Shown here: positions 53,205 to 61,416 of the stretch, one piece after another
How positions within the stretch are numbered: the stretch's first letter is position 1
Layout of the letters: the number at the start of each line of letters is the position of its first letter
Origin: Thermohalobaculum sp039513195
Lineage (GTDB): Bacteria > Pseudomonadota > Alphaproteobacteria > Rhodobacterales > Rhodobacteraceae
NCBI GenBank assembly: GCA_039513195.1
Contig: JBCCRM010000003.1
Span: forward strand, 158,822-222,821
Direction: 5' to 3'
DNA length: 64,000 nucleotides
Notes under the pieces: generated by a model
Databases searched by the model: none
The model's input: the letters and a program-made list of their open reading frames with translations, nothing else
Told to the model about the DNA's origin: nothing
Translations under genes and position numbers: made by a program

Positions 53205-53576
53205 ATGAGAAATCCTATCTGCTTTTTCGAGATACCGGTCTTGGACCTGGACCGTGCGGTTTCATTTTACCAGCGCGTCTTTGGGTTTACGTTTGATCGC
53301 CAGACAGTAGACGGGTACGAGATGGCCTTTTTTCCGCGCGCCGACGGTCAACCAGGAGCAAGCGGGGCTTTGGCGAAGGGTGATGATTACAAACCATCGC
53401 GGAATGGCTGTATTCTTTACTTTGACGTGGAGGATATTGATGAAGTGCTCCGGCTATCTGAGGCTGAAGGAGCTACGCTTCTGTATCCAAAGAAGTACAT
53501 CGGGGAAGGCGGTTTCGTCGCTGAGATAGAAGACAGCGAAGGCAACCGGATCGCACTGAACGCAGTCCCTTCTTGA
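53205..53576 (+). CDS. VOC-family protein of lower GC content
   Basis: 123-residue glyoxalase-fold protein with GAGGAG upstream of the ATG at 53205. Landmarks: ICFFEIPVLDLDRAVSFYQR, GFTFDRQTVDGYEMAFFPR, NGCILYFDVEDIDEVLRLSE and FVAEIEDSEGNRIALNAVPS, with the metal-site Glu in FEIPV and the Glu in EIEDSEG. Codon use includes AGA, GTA, TTT and TAT more often than the neighbours, so this 400-base island looks imported. Substrate unknown. Confidence 0.85.
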   Translation: MRNPICFFEIPVLDLDRAVSFYQRVFGFTFDRQTVDGYEMAFFPRADGQPGASGALAKGDDYKPSRNGCILYFDVEDIDEVLRLSEAEGATLLYPKKYIGEGGFVAEIEDSEGNRIALNAVPS

Positions 53577-53759
53577 TCATTGCAACCACACGCAAACGAA
53601 ACTGCTTAGCGTCGCTCACGCGATGACTTGCATGATCGCTCGTCTCACAAAGCCGCAGCCGGCAGCCATCTTAGCCTGTCACACTTTCGGCTCGCTGCCG
53701 ACATTGGATCGGCGATCCTGGCCATACCGGCCGGAGTGGGGGTCTGGCGTGCGACCCGC

Positions 53760-54644
53760 TCACCTTCGCACCGGTTTGCCGCCAAGCGCTTCGTAAAACC
53801 GGGTGGCTTGGCTGTCGTCATACCCTCCGAAGCCTGCACCGGAGGCGCCAAGGAAGACTTGCAGCGCCGCAGCCGACACCGGGACCGGAAAGCGGCGGGT
53901 GCGGGCGGCGTCCAGCACGATGCCGAGATCTTTGACGAAGATATCGACTGCGGACATCGCCTCCTCGCCCTCGGTCAGCATGCGGGCGCCGCGATTGGCG
54001 ATCATCCAGGACCCGCCGGCGGAGACGTTCAGCACCTCCAGCACTTGGGCAGGGTCGAGGTCGAGATGGGCGCCGAAGGACATCACCTCCGCCGCCACCG
54101 CGAGATTGGCGCCCGCGGCGAGCTGGTGGACCATCTTCATGGTCGAACCCGCGCCCGGTCGGTCGCCGAGGCGGTAGATGTTCGTCCCCATCGCCTCGAG
54201 CAGCGGCAAGGCCCCGGCATACGCGGCATCGGACCCCGCAGCCATGAAGGTGAGCGTCCCGGCCTCCGCCCCGGCGGTGCCGCCGGAGACCGGCGCGTCG
54301 AGAAACAGCCGGCCGGCGGCCTCCACCCGCTCGCCGATTTCCACGGCCGCCTCGGTCGGCATCGTAACGGAAGAGAGGACCAGCGCGCCCTGGGGCAGCG
54401 CATCGACCGCGCCTCCGTCGAAGAGGACGCTGCGGGCTTGTTCGGCATTGACCACCATCAGGACCAGCGCCTCGGCCCCCGCACAGGCCTCGGCGAGGCT
54501 GCCGGCGGCCTGCCCACCCTGGGCCGACAGCGCCGCGAGCGCCGACTGAGACAGGTCGAAACCGGTCACTCGGTGCCCCGCCGCGATCAAGACGGCGGCC
54601 ATCCGGGCGCCCATGGCGCCCAATCCGACAAAGGCGGTGTTCAT
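53760..54644 (-). CDS. Beta-hydroxyacid dehydrogenase, LtnD-like
   Basis: 294 residues from the ATG at 54644 (AAAGGA upstream). Cofactor loop TAFVGLGAMGARMAAVLIAA; LSSVTMPTEAAVEI; FLDAPVSGGTAGAEAGTLTF; the catalytic Lys block GAGSTMKMVHQLAAGANLAV; DIFVKDLGIVLDAARTRRFP. The pattern fits the 3-hydroxyacid dehydrogenase family and is close in style to L-threonate dehydrogenase (LtnD), but the specificity is not proven. It is the last gene of the importer operon. A second family member is in the LacI operon. Confidence 0.85.
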   Translation of the reverse strand: MNTAFVGLGAMGARMAAVLIAAGHRVTGFDLSQSALAALSAQGGQAAGSLAEACAGAEALVLMVVNAEQARSVLFDGGAVDALPQGALVLSSVTMPTEAAVEIGERVEAAGRLFLDAPVSGGTAGAEAGTLTFMAAGSDAAYAGALPLLEAMGTNIYRLGDRPGAGSTMKMVHQLAAGANLAVAAEVMSFGAHLDLDPAQVLEVLNVSAGGSWMIANRGARMLTEGEEAMSAVDIFVKDLGIVLDAARTRRFPVPVSAAALQVFLGASGAGFGGYDDSQATRFYEALGGKPVRR

Positions 54645-54893
54645 TGCGGGGATCCTTTCTCGGATTTCTGTGGGACGGGTTCGTCCCTGGAAAACGCAAC
54701 CATGCGCGGGCGGCGCGAAAAGCTCAACACGACACGGGCGGGCGACCAAGGCGCCCGCGGGGCCGGGGCCCACACCCGACCATGGTCTGCGGAGGCGACC
54801 ATTTCACGGAAACACGGACCTACCGGCGCCGAGGCTGTTGCCCAACGGGGCAAGCGCAATGCGCGCCGGCGCCTACGGTAGGTCCCGGACGCG

Positions 54894-55985
54894 TCACCCG
54901 CGCATTTCGTTGATCTCAAGGAGGTTCATCGACGGGTCGTAGACATAGACATGGCGCATGCCGGGGATCGCGAAAGTCGGCGCGAAAGAGTACGCGATGC
55001 CGGCCGCGGTCAGCCGCGCCACCACCGCATCGAGATCCGCGACCTGGATCGCCACATGCCCGCCGATGGAGGGGTTGTGGTCGAGGCCGTTCTTCCGGGC
55101 GAATTCCGGTTCCGGCCGGATCAGATGCAGCCCGGCATTGGCGCCTTTGCTGGCCGTGTCGGTCGGGAACAGGGTCAGCCGCGCCGGATCGGCGGAGATA
55201 TGGCCCACTTGCTCGGCCGGAGGGAAGGTCCATCGCCCTTCGATAAGACCGATCACCTCCGCATAGAACCGCGCCGAGGCCCGCACATCCGTCGCTGGCA
55301 GATTGACATGGTGGATGCTCCAGCCGGTGTCCGGTTCCTCGGATTTGGCATTGGCTGCGCGGCGGTCTGCGGCCGGTTCGACCGAGGCCATGGCCGCGCC
55401 CTCTTCGTCGAGGATCGCGGGGTCCTGGAGCCAGGCGAGCATCAGGTCGGCCATGTCATCGCCCCAGAACAACCGGCCATCGATCGCGAAGGTCGGGACA
55501 CCATAGACGCCGAGGGCGATGGCGGCATCGGTGTTGTCCCGCAGCGCTTGCTTGACCGCCGGCCGGGCGGTGAGCGCCTCAAGATCCGCAATCTTCAGTT
55601 TATCAGCCAGGTTCGCCAAGCTCTGTGCGTCTTGGCCGTCCTGCCCCTCGGCCCAGACATGAGTGAAGATCTCGGCCACAACGTCGCGGCGGCAATCGAG
55701 GGCGATGGCGAGGCGCAGCAGCGACAGGGGGTTGAACGGGTGCCGCGGCGGCGGTCGGAAAGGGATACCGCGCTGGCGGGCCCGCCACCAGGTGGTGAGC
55801 CCGGTATGCCCTTTCTTGGCGGGGATCTCTGCGGGGCCGAGCTGGCCCCAATGGTTCAGAAGGCCGGCGAAGAGCACCGGGCGCAGAACAATCTCGACAT
55901 CACCGGGCAAACGGTCGAACGCGCAAAATTGCAGATAGGCATAGGGCGAAATGAAGTCGAAGAACCACTCCGCCTTGCGCGTCAT
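54894..55985 (-). CDS. 2-hydroxychromene-2-carboxylate isomerase-like domain fused to a VOC domain
   Basis: 363-residue fusion. Residues 1 to about 195 are a DsbA-fold/kappa-GST domain like 2-hydroxychromene-2-carboxylate isomerase (EWFFDFISPYAYLQFCAFDR, ALGVYGVPTFAIDGRLFWGD), with Ser in the FDFISPY active-site region and no CxxC. A linker of about 25 residues rich in Ala, Glu and Pro leads to a VOC domain (IHHVNLPATDVRASARFYAE, HVAIQVADLDAVVARLTAAG, HVYVYDPSMNLLEINEMRG with the metal Glu). The fusion is unusual to me. It lies in the importer operon, 50 bases after a membrane protein gene. Confidence 0.85.
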   Translation of the reverse strand: MTRKAEWFFDFISPYAYLQFCAFDRLPGDVEIVLRPVLFAGLLNHWGQLGPAEIPAKKGHTGLTTWWRARQRGIPFRPPPRHPFNPLSLLRLAIALDCRRDVVAEIFTHVWAEGQDGQDAQSLANLADKLKIADLEALTARPAVKQALRDNTDAAIALGVYGVPTFAIDGRLFWGDDMADLMLAWLQDPAILDEEGAAMASVEPAADRRAANAKSEEPDTGWSIHHVNLPATDVRASARFYAEVIGLIEGRWTFPPAEQVGHISADPARLTLFPTDTASKGANAGLHLIRPEPEFARKNGLDHNPSIGGHVAIQVADLDAVVARLTAAGIAYSFAPTFAIPGMRHVYVYDPSMNLLEINEMRG

Positions 55986-56034
55986 CCCCTCCTACTCCGT
56001 CGCAATACCAATGCCCAAACGTCGTCGCTCCGGC

Positions 56035-56760
56035 TCAGCCCGAGGGCGCCACAGGGTCTGCCGGCAGCGCAAAAGGCCCGGTCTCGGTAACGAATAAGCC
56101 GAAGCATACGATCAAGCTCGTATTCATCAGAGCCATTGTTACAACAGCCCAGGCGGGTGCCTGTTTTCCGAAAATCAGCTCGAGTATCTTGAACCCAATT
56201 CCAAAGAGCATGAGAGCAAAGAAGGCAATCTTTAGAACGTCGCCTATCGTACCGGCCTGATTTGCGGCACCGGTATTGCCCGACAAGAGCTGCCCGACAC
56301 CCTTGAGCGAGGCGGGATCGGACCCCAGGCCCAAATGATGTGAGACCGCCTGCGCGGCTAGAGCCGGCGGACCCTTGGTCGCCAGATGGGTGCCGATGAT
56401 CAGCCCGCCGCCGGTCAGCAGCTCGGTGCGGATCTCGCCGGGGATCTTACCCGCCCGCTCCGTCGAGACGCCTTGCCCGGCCGAGGCATCGCCGCTGTCT
56501 TTGCCAGGATCATTGTCGCAAGCAGTATCTTCGCGGGTCCTGTCATCGGCGACAGTCAGGATCATCTCCTTCGCCGGCTTTGGAACCGTTGAGTAAACCG
56601 CATGAGCCACTGCCGAGAGGAAGCGGACCTCGCGGCCCGGACCGGGGGATACCGGACGCGCAGTATAGAGATACCCTCCAGCTCCCAGTTCCTGGCGTGT
56701 CAAGATCATAACCGTCTCGTACGGGCGCTGAGCGGGGCGAAGGCTAGAGCTGACGTTCAT
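56035..56760 (-). CDS. Unknown protein with two C-terminal membrane segments
   Basis: Unrecognised. The frame of 241 residues begins 15 bases after the permease stop. The N-terminal two thirds are polar and include a disordered acidic run (DDRTREDTACDNDPGKDSGD). The C-terminus has two hydrophobic segments: VLKIAFFALMLFGIGFKILE and WAVVTMALMNTSLIVCFGLF. No ribosome site is clear at 56760; in-frame ATGs at 56709 and 56565 are alternatives, so the N-terminus is uncertain. It lies between the permeases and the isomerase-VOC fusion on the same strand, and may be a membrane partner or an intruder. Confidence 0.5.
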   Translation of the reverse strand: MNVSSSLRPAQRPYETVMILTRQELGAGGYLYTARPVSPGPGREVRFLSAVAHAVYSTVPKPAKEMILTVADDRTREDTACDNDPGKDSGDASAGQGVSTERAGKIPGEIRTELLTGGGLIIGTHLATKGPPALAAQAVSHHLGLGSDPASLKGVGQLLSGNTGAANQAGTIGDVLKIAFFALMLFGIGFKILELIFGKQAPAWAVVTMALMNTSLIVCFGLFVTETGPFALPADPVAPSG

Positions 56761-56775
56761 CTGGGTGCTTGGCTC

Positions 56776-57672
56776 TTACTCCTTAACGGCGCCGGTCATG
56801 GCCGCCACATAGTGTTCGACAAAAAACGCATAAAGGATCACCAGGGGCAACGAACCGGCCAGGGCGCCTGCCATGATCGAGCCCCAGCGGAAGACATCGC
56901 CATCGGTGAAGGAGGTGACGATCGCCACCGGCACCGTCTTGTTGTCGGCGTTCGAGATGAAGGTGAGCGCGTAGATGTACTCGTTCCAGCAGAGCGTGAA
57001 GCAAAAGATAAACGCCGAGATCAGGCCCGGGATCGCCAGCGGTAGCACAATTTTTGTGAGGATCTGCCAGCGCGTCGCACCGTCGATCAGGGCGCATTCC
57101 TCCAGCTCGAAGGGTATCGTCTTGAAGTACCCCATCAACAGCCAGGTCGAAAACGGGATCAGGATCGTCGGATAGGTTAGGATCAGCGCAAACGGCGTGT
57201 CGAACAGTCCATATTGCACGATGATCGTCGCCAACGGGATGAACAGGATCGAGGGCGGCACGAGATAGGCGAGGAAAATCGCGCCCCCAACCCAATTCGC
57301 ACCGCGATACTTGATGCGCACGATGGCATAGGCCGCCCCGACGCTGGCGATAAGGCTGAGGATCGTGGCCCCGATCGCCACGGACATCGTGTTCCAAAGC
57401 CAGGTGGGATAGGCGGTCTCAAACAACAGCACATAGATATGCGAGAGCGTCGGGTTCCAGGTCCAAAGTGGGTTGGTGGTCTCCAGATCGATCAGCTCGT
57501 TGTTCGGTTTTACCGCCGTCAGGCCCATCCAATAGAATGGGAACAACAGCACCACCATGATGATGATCAGCGGAATCCAAAGCGTGACGAGGCGGGAAAG
57601 CGGGGTCTCCAGATAGTCCATCCCCTCGCGGTGGTCTTCCTGGGCGACGGTGGGCGCTGCTTGGTCAGTCAT
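56776..57672 (-). CDS. Sugar ABC transporter permease (MalG type)
   Basis: 298-residue inner-membrane permease of the CUT1 family with six predicted segments. The cytoplasmic EAA loop is EECALIDGATRWQILTKIVL followed by PLAIPGL; the periplasm-facing tail ends GAVKE. Pairs with the MalF-type permease, whose last 8 bases overlap this start. Substrate unknown: the regulon context suggests a sugar, polyol or sugar acid. Confidence 0.92.
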   Translation of the reverse strand: MTDQAAPTVAQEDHREGMDYLETPLSRLVTLWIPLIIIMVVLLFPFYWMGLTAVKPNNELIDLETTNPLWTWNPTLSHIYVLLFETAYPTWLWNTMSVAIGATILSLIASVGAAYAIVRIKYRGANWVGGAIFLAYLVPPSILFIPLATIIVQYGLFDTPFALILTYPTILIPFSTWLLMGYFKTIPFELEECALIDGATRWQILTKIVLPLAIPGLISAFIFCFTLCWNEYIYALTFISNADNKTVPVAIVTSFTDGDVFRWGSIMAGALAGSLPLVILYAFFVEHYVAAMTGAVKE

Positions 57673-58696
57673 TGCCTTCTCCGTGCTGCCATTTGCGCCG
57701 CTGAAGCCCGAACCAGGAGAACATGATCGCCGCCAGCAGGAATGGGATCATTGCAGTCGAGATCGCCGCCCCCTCGCCCAAATAACCGCCGAGGATCGCG
57801 CGCTGATAGCTGAGCGTCGCCATCAGATGGGTGGAATTCACCGGCCCGCCGCGGGTCAGCACCCAGATGAGCTGGAAATCCGTGAAGGTGAACAGGACCG
57901 AGAAGGTCATCACAACCGCGATGATCGGGGTCAGCAGCGGGTAGGTGATATGCTTGAACATCTGCCACCGGGTCGCGCCGTCGATCACAGCCGCCTCGTA
58001 GAGCGAGCCCGGCACCGTCTGCAGCCCGGCGAGCAATGTGATCGCGATGAAGGGCACGCCACGCCAAATGTTCGCGAAAATGACCGAGGCCCGGGCTAAA
58101 GTCTCCTCGCCGAGCCAGGCAATCTGATGATCGGCGGCAACCAGGCCGATGCCCTGCAACATCCAGGTTAGGATCGAGAACTGGGTGTCGAAGATCCACC
58201 AGAACGCGATGGCCGACAGCACGGTCGGCACGATGAAGGGGATCAGCACCACCGCCCGGATGATCGCCTTGAACGGCATATGCCGGTTCAGCAGCAGCGC
58301 CAGATAGAGCCCCACCGCGAATTTTATGACGCTGGCGACGATCGTGTAGAGCAGCGTGTTAAAGACCGAGAGCCAAAAGACCGTGTCGCCGCTGATCGCA
58401 AAGCGGGTGCCGAAAAGCTCGTTGGCGATGGTCCCGAAAAAATCCGCGATCGGCGCCATGCCCATCAGCCATTCGTAGTTTTCGAGGCCTACCCAAGCGC
58501 CATCGCGCCCGATCCGGGTGTCGGTGAAGGAAAGATAGACGCCCAAGCCCAACGGATAGGCGAGGAACAGGACCAGGAAGGCGGCGGCCGGCAGCATGAA
58601 CCAAAAGCCGAGCCAATTGCGGTTTGTCTGCAAGCGCGCCCAGGCGCCGCTCGTCTCGCGCCGCTCGACGGGCCGGTCCAATCCGATCTCTGCCAT
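57665..58696 (-). CDS. Sugar ABC transporter permease (MalF type)
   Basis: 343 residues, ATG at 58696 with GGAGGGAG nine bases upstream (a GTG two codons earlier is possible). Six segments, the large periplasmic region expected of MalF relatives, and the EAA loop YEAAVIDGATRWQMFKHITY followed by PLLTPI. Ends overlap the next permease by 8 bases, so the pair is coupled. An inverted-repeat cluster lies between this gene and the binding-protein gene. Confidence 0.92.
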   Translation of the reverse strand: MAEIGLDRPVERRETSGAWARLQTNRNWLGFWFMLPAAAFLVLFLAYPLGLGVYLSFTDTRIGRDGAWVGLENYEWLMGMAPIADFFGTIANELFGTRFAISGDTVFWLSVFNTLLYTIVASVIKFAVGLYLALLLNRHMPFKAIIRAVVLIPFIVPTVLSAIAFWWIFDTQFSILTWMLQGIGLVAADHQIAWLGEETLARASVIFANIWRGVPFIAITLLAGLQTVPGSLYEAAVIDGATRWQMFKHITYPLLTPIIAVVMTFSVLFTFTDFQLIWVLTRGGPVNSTHLMATLSYQRAILGGYLGEGAAISTAMIPFLLAAIMFSWFGLQRRKWQHGEGND

Positions 58697-58723
58697 CGGC
58701 ACGCTCCCTCCGGGTCGGTCTTC

Positions 58724-58769
58724 CCCTCCCCCTATGATGGGGGAGGGTCAGGGAGGGGGTGCCCCCTCC
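58724..58769 (-). terminator. Two GC hairpins between binding protein and permease genes
   Basis: CCCTCCCCC-TATGAT-GGGGGAGGG (58724-58747) is a perfect 9-bp stem, and GGAGGGGG-TG-CCCCCTCC (58752-58769) is a second. They lie 24-69 bases after the binding-protein stop on the minus strand. Such structures usually slow transcription or protect upstream RNA, giving more binding protein than permease. Confidence 0.5.
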
Positions 58770-58792
58770 GATCAGCGCTGTCCCTCGAGCGC

Positions 58793-60118
58793 TTAGCGGT
58801 AGATCCGCTGTGCCTGACGTTCCGCCACTTTCATGGCATCCGCCGGTGTTGCCCGGCCCGAGCAAGCATTGGCGATCATGCTCAAGACCACAAAGTCGGC
58901 GAGGGCCGATGCGGCCTTCTCGCCAACCGATCCTTTGCCGCCGGCCGTCAGCGTGCGATAGGCGGCGGGCTTGGCGGCCGCCAGCTTCGGATCGTTGCCC
59001 CAGAACGCGAAGTCGTCACCTGCCGCGTAGGAGTGGCTGAGATAGGCGACCGCGCCCTCCAGCCAGGGCTGATAGTTCTCCGCCTCCATCATGAACTGCA
59101 TGAAGGCTTTCACCGCGCTCGGATACTTGGTGTAGGTCATCCCGAGCAGCGGATAGCAGATATGGAACTCGGTCGGGCTGCCGGCCGGGCCGATCGGCCA
59201 GAAAGCATGGTCCATATCCTCGGCGATCTCGGCCGCCTTGGCATCGCCCTCCGCCGCGTTGCGCTTGGCGGCCGCGTAGATCGACACGCCGTTGTTGGTG
59301 AGGAACACTTCCTCGGCCAGGAACGCCTTGTTGTTGAACGCATCGTTCCAAGAGGCGGTGCCGGGGATCCAGGCATCGTAGAGCGCCTTGGCATAGGTTA
59401 GCGCCGCCTCGGTCTCGGGGCTGTTGATCACGACATTGTCGTTCTCGTCGACCAGGTTGCCGCCATGGCTCCAAAGGCACCAATGGGTCCAGGCATTTCC
59501 ATCCCCCGAAGCGAAGCCGAGCGCCATGCCCCCGGGTTTGCCGATCCCCTTCAGCGCCTTGTTGAGCTCCAGGAACCCCTCGGTATCGCCAGGGATCTCG
59601 GAAAAGCCCGCCTCCTCGATCGCCGAGATCCTGTAGTTGATCAGATTGGCGTTATAGGCGACCGGCATCGCGATCCACTTGTCCCCCGATTTGCCATAGG
59701 TCTCGGCAGAGGGTGCCCAGCCCCCGTATTTCTGACCGATGTGACCGCAGACATCCGAGACATCGAGGCATTTTTCCGCGAACAGATGCGGCAACGAATA
59801 GAGGCCCCAGAACATGTCCGGCCCCTGGTCAACATTGGCCGCAACGGAAGCCTTGGGCTGCACATCGTCAAGGCTCTCGTTCAGCACCTCCACCGGGACG
59901 CCGGTCGCCTCGGTAAAGGCGGCGACCAGTTTCAGGAAGCTGTCCTCCTCGGACTGCACGAACCGCTTCCAGCGCAAAAGCTGCAGGGTCGCCCCATCCT
60001 CGGGCGTGTTCAGCATCTCGGTCGCAGCCCAAGCCTTCGCCCAACCGACCAGGTTCACCCCCGCCATCGCGGTGCCCAGCGCGGCCGTGCTCTTCAACAG
60101 CGAACGGCGTGAAATCAT
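58793..60118 (-). CDS. Sugar ABC transporter substrate-binding protein (Tat-exported)
   Basis: 441-residue CUT1-type binding protein. The N-terminus MISRRSLLKSTAALGTAMAG carries a twin-arginine motif SRRSLLK, so it is exported folded by Tat. The mature part has the extracellular binding profile: LVAAFTEATGVPVEVLNES, DMFWGLYSLPHLFAEKCLDV, AMPVAYNANLINYRISAIEE and ALKGIGKPGGMALGFAS. The ligand is unknown. It lies between the ATPase (80 bases before it) and the permeases in one operon. Confidence 0.93.
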   Translation of the reverse strand: MISRRSLLKSTAALGTAMAGVNLVGWAKAWAATEMLNTPEDGATLQLLRWKRFVQSEEDSFLKLVAAFTEATGVPVEVLNESLDDVQPKASVAANVDQGPDMFWGLYSLPHLFAEKCLDVSDVCGHIGQKYGGWAPSAETYGKSGDKWIAMPVAYNANLINYRISAIEEAGFSEIPGDTEGFLELNKALKGIGKPGGMALGFASGDGNAWTHWCLWSHGGNLVDENDNVVINSPETEAALTYAKALYDAWIPGTASWNDAFNNKAFLAEEVFLTNNGVSIYAAAKRNAAEGDAKAAEIAEDMDHAFWPIGPAGSPTEFHICYPLLGMTYTKYPSAVKAFMQFMMEAENYQPWLEGAVAYLSHSYAAGDDFAFWGNDPKLAAAKPAAYRTLTAGGKGSVGEKAASALADFVVLSMIANACSGRATPADAMKVAERQAQRIYR

Positions 60119-60198
60119 AGTCTTCCTCCCCTAACGCACGGCCCATGACGGGCCAGTTCTTCGTGCTGGAGCCCCCGCCCCAATCGCCAACGGGCCGG

Positions 60199-61275
60199 TT
60201 AGGCCCGCAATGCCCGACCCGTCTCTGCGTCGAACAGATGCAAATGCTCTCGACTCGGCACCAGCCGCAGCGTCTCGCCCGGGGTCGGCTGCAGCCGCTC
60301 GCGGAAAACCGCGATGACCTCGTCCGGCCCGTGGCGCGCGACCACCTGCACTTCCGAGCCGGTGGGCTCGGTCACCACCACTTCCGCTGCGATACCGGCG
60401 CCGTTGGATGACAGGCTGAGATGCTCTGGCCGGATACCGAGTACGACCTTCTGCCCTTGCTCGGCCCCCGGCACGTCGGGCGCCGGTATCGCCTCGCCCT
60501 CAGGCGTCATGACGCAGGGGCCGGCGCCATTGGCAGCCAGCTCACCCCGCAGGAAGTTCATCGCGGGCGAGCCTATGAAACCCGCGACGAACAGGTTGTC
60601 GGGCCGGTCATAGAGATCCAGCGGCGCGCCGATCTGCTCGACATGCCCGCCTTGCATCACCACGATCTGGTCGGCCATCGTCATCGCCTCGATCTGATCA
60701 TGGGTGACATAGACCGTGGTGCCGCCGACCCGCTGGTGCAGCGCCTTGATCTCGGTGCGCATGGCGACGCGGAGCTTGGCGTCGAGATTGGAAAGCGGCT
60801 CGTCGAACAGGAACACCTGCGGGTCGCGCACGATCGCCCGACCCATGGCGACGCGCTGGCGCTGCCCGCCGGAAAGCTGACGCGGATAGCGCTCGAGAAG
60901 CGGCGTGAGGCCGAGGATCTCCGCGGCCTCCCGCACCCGGCGGTCGACCTCCTCTTTCGGCGCTTTGCGCAGCTTCATCGAGAAGGCCATATTGTCGAAG
61001 ACCTTCATATGCGGGTAGAGCGCATAGTTCTGAAAGACCATTGCGATGTCCCGCTCCTTCGGCGGCACCGCATTGATCACGCGCTCGCCGATCAGGATAT
61101 CGCCGGCAGTGATCGATTCGAGGCCGGCGATCATCCGGAGCAGGGTGGATTTCCCGCAGCCCGACGGGCCGACCAGCACGACGAAGGCGCCATCGGCAAT
61201 GTCGATATCGACGCCGTGGATCACCTCGACGGTGCCGAAGGACTTCCGCACATCTCGGATCCTGACAGATGCCAT
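60199..61275 (-). CDS. Sugar ABC transporter ATPase (UgpC/MalK family)
   Basis: 358 residues from the ATG at 61275 (GGGAGG upstream). Walker A LVGPSGCGKSTLLRMIAG; Q-loop AMVFQNYALYPHMKVFDNMA; signature LSGGQRQRVAMGRAIVRD; Walker B VFLFDEPLSNLDAKLR; H-loop TVYVTHDQIEA. The C-terminal TOBE-like domain (IRPEHLSLSSNGAGIAAEVV, VTEPTGSEVQVVARHGPDEV) marks the MalK/UgpC family. First gene of the seven-gene importer operon; the shared operator lies 89 bases upstream, between it and the divergent 2-hydroxyacid dehydrogenase. Confidence 0.95.
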   Translation of the reverse strand: MASVRIRDVRKSFGTVEVIHGVDIDIADGAFVVLVGPSGCGKSTLLRMIAGLESITAGDILIGERVINAVPPKERDIAMVFQNYALYPHMKVFDNMAFSMKLRKAPKEEVDRRVREAAEILGLTPLLERYPRQLSGGQRQRVAMGRAIVRDPQVFLFDEPLSNLDAKLRVAMRTEIKALHQRVGGTTVYVTHDQIEAMTMADQIVVMQGGHVEQIGAPLDLYDRPDNLFVAGFIGSPAMNFLRGELAANGAGPCVMTPEGEAIPAPDVPGAEQGQKVVLGIRPEHLSLSSNGAGIAAEVVVTEPTGSEVQVVARHGPDEVIAVFRERLQPTPGETLRLVPSREHLHLFDAETGRALRA

Positions 61276-61363
61276 TCGGCCGAGCCTCCCTGACCGCTCC
61301 GATCTCCGCGCCGGGCTGTGCAAAAGTATTGTGCGGGCCGCGCCGAGCGGTCAATCATAAATT

Positions 61364-61375
61364 TAAATCGATTTA
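61364..61375. promoter_or_regulatory. LacI-type operator, site 2
   Basis: TAAATCGATTTA, identical to the core of the operator at 49664 and preceded by an AT-rich ATAAATT stretch. It sits between the divergent ABC importer operon and the 2-hydroxyacid dehydrogenase, 42 bases upstream of the dehydrogenase start, so one site could control both directions. Confidence 0.75.
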
Positions 61376-61416
61376 GAAATGCCAATGAGCGTGCTCAGCG
61401 GACGGAGGAGACGGGT

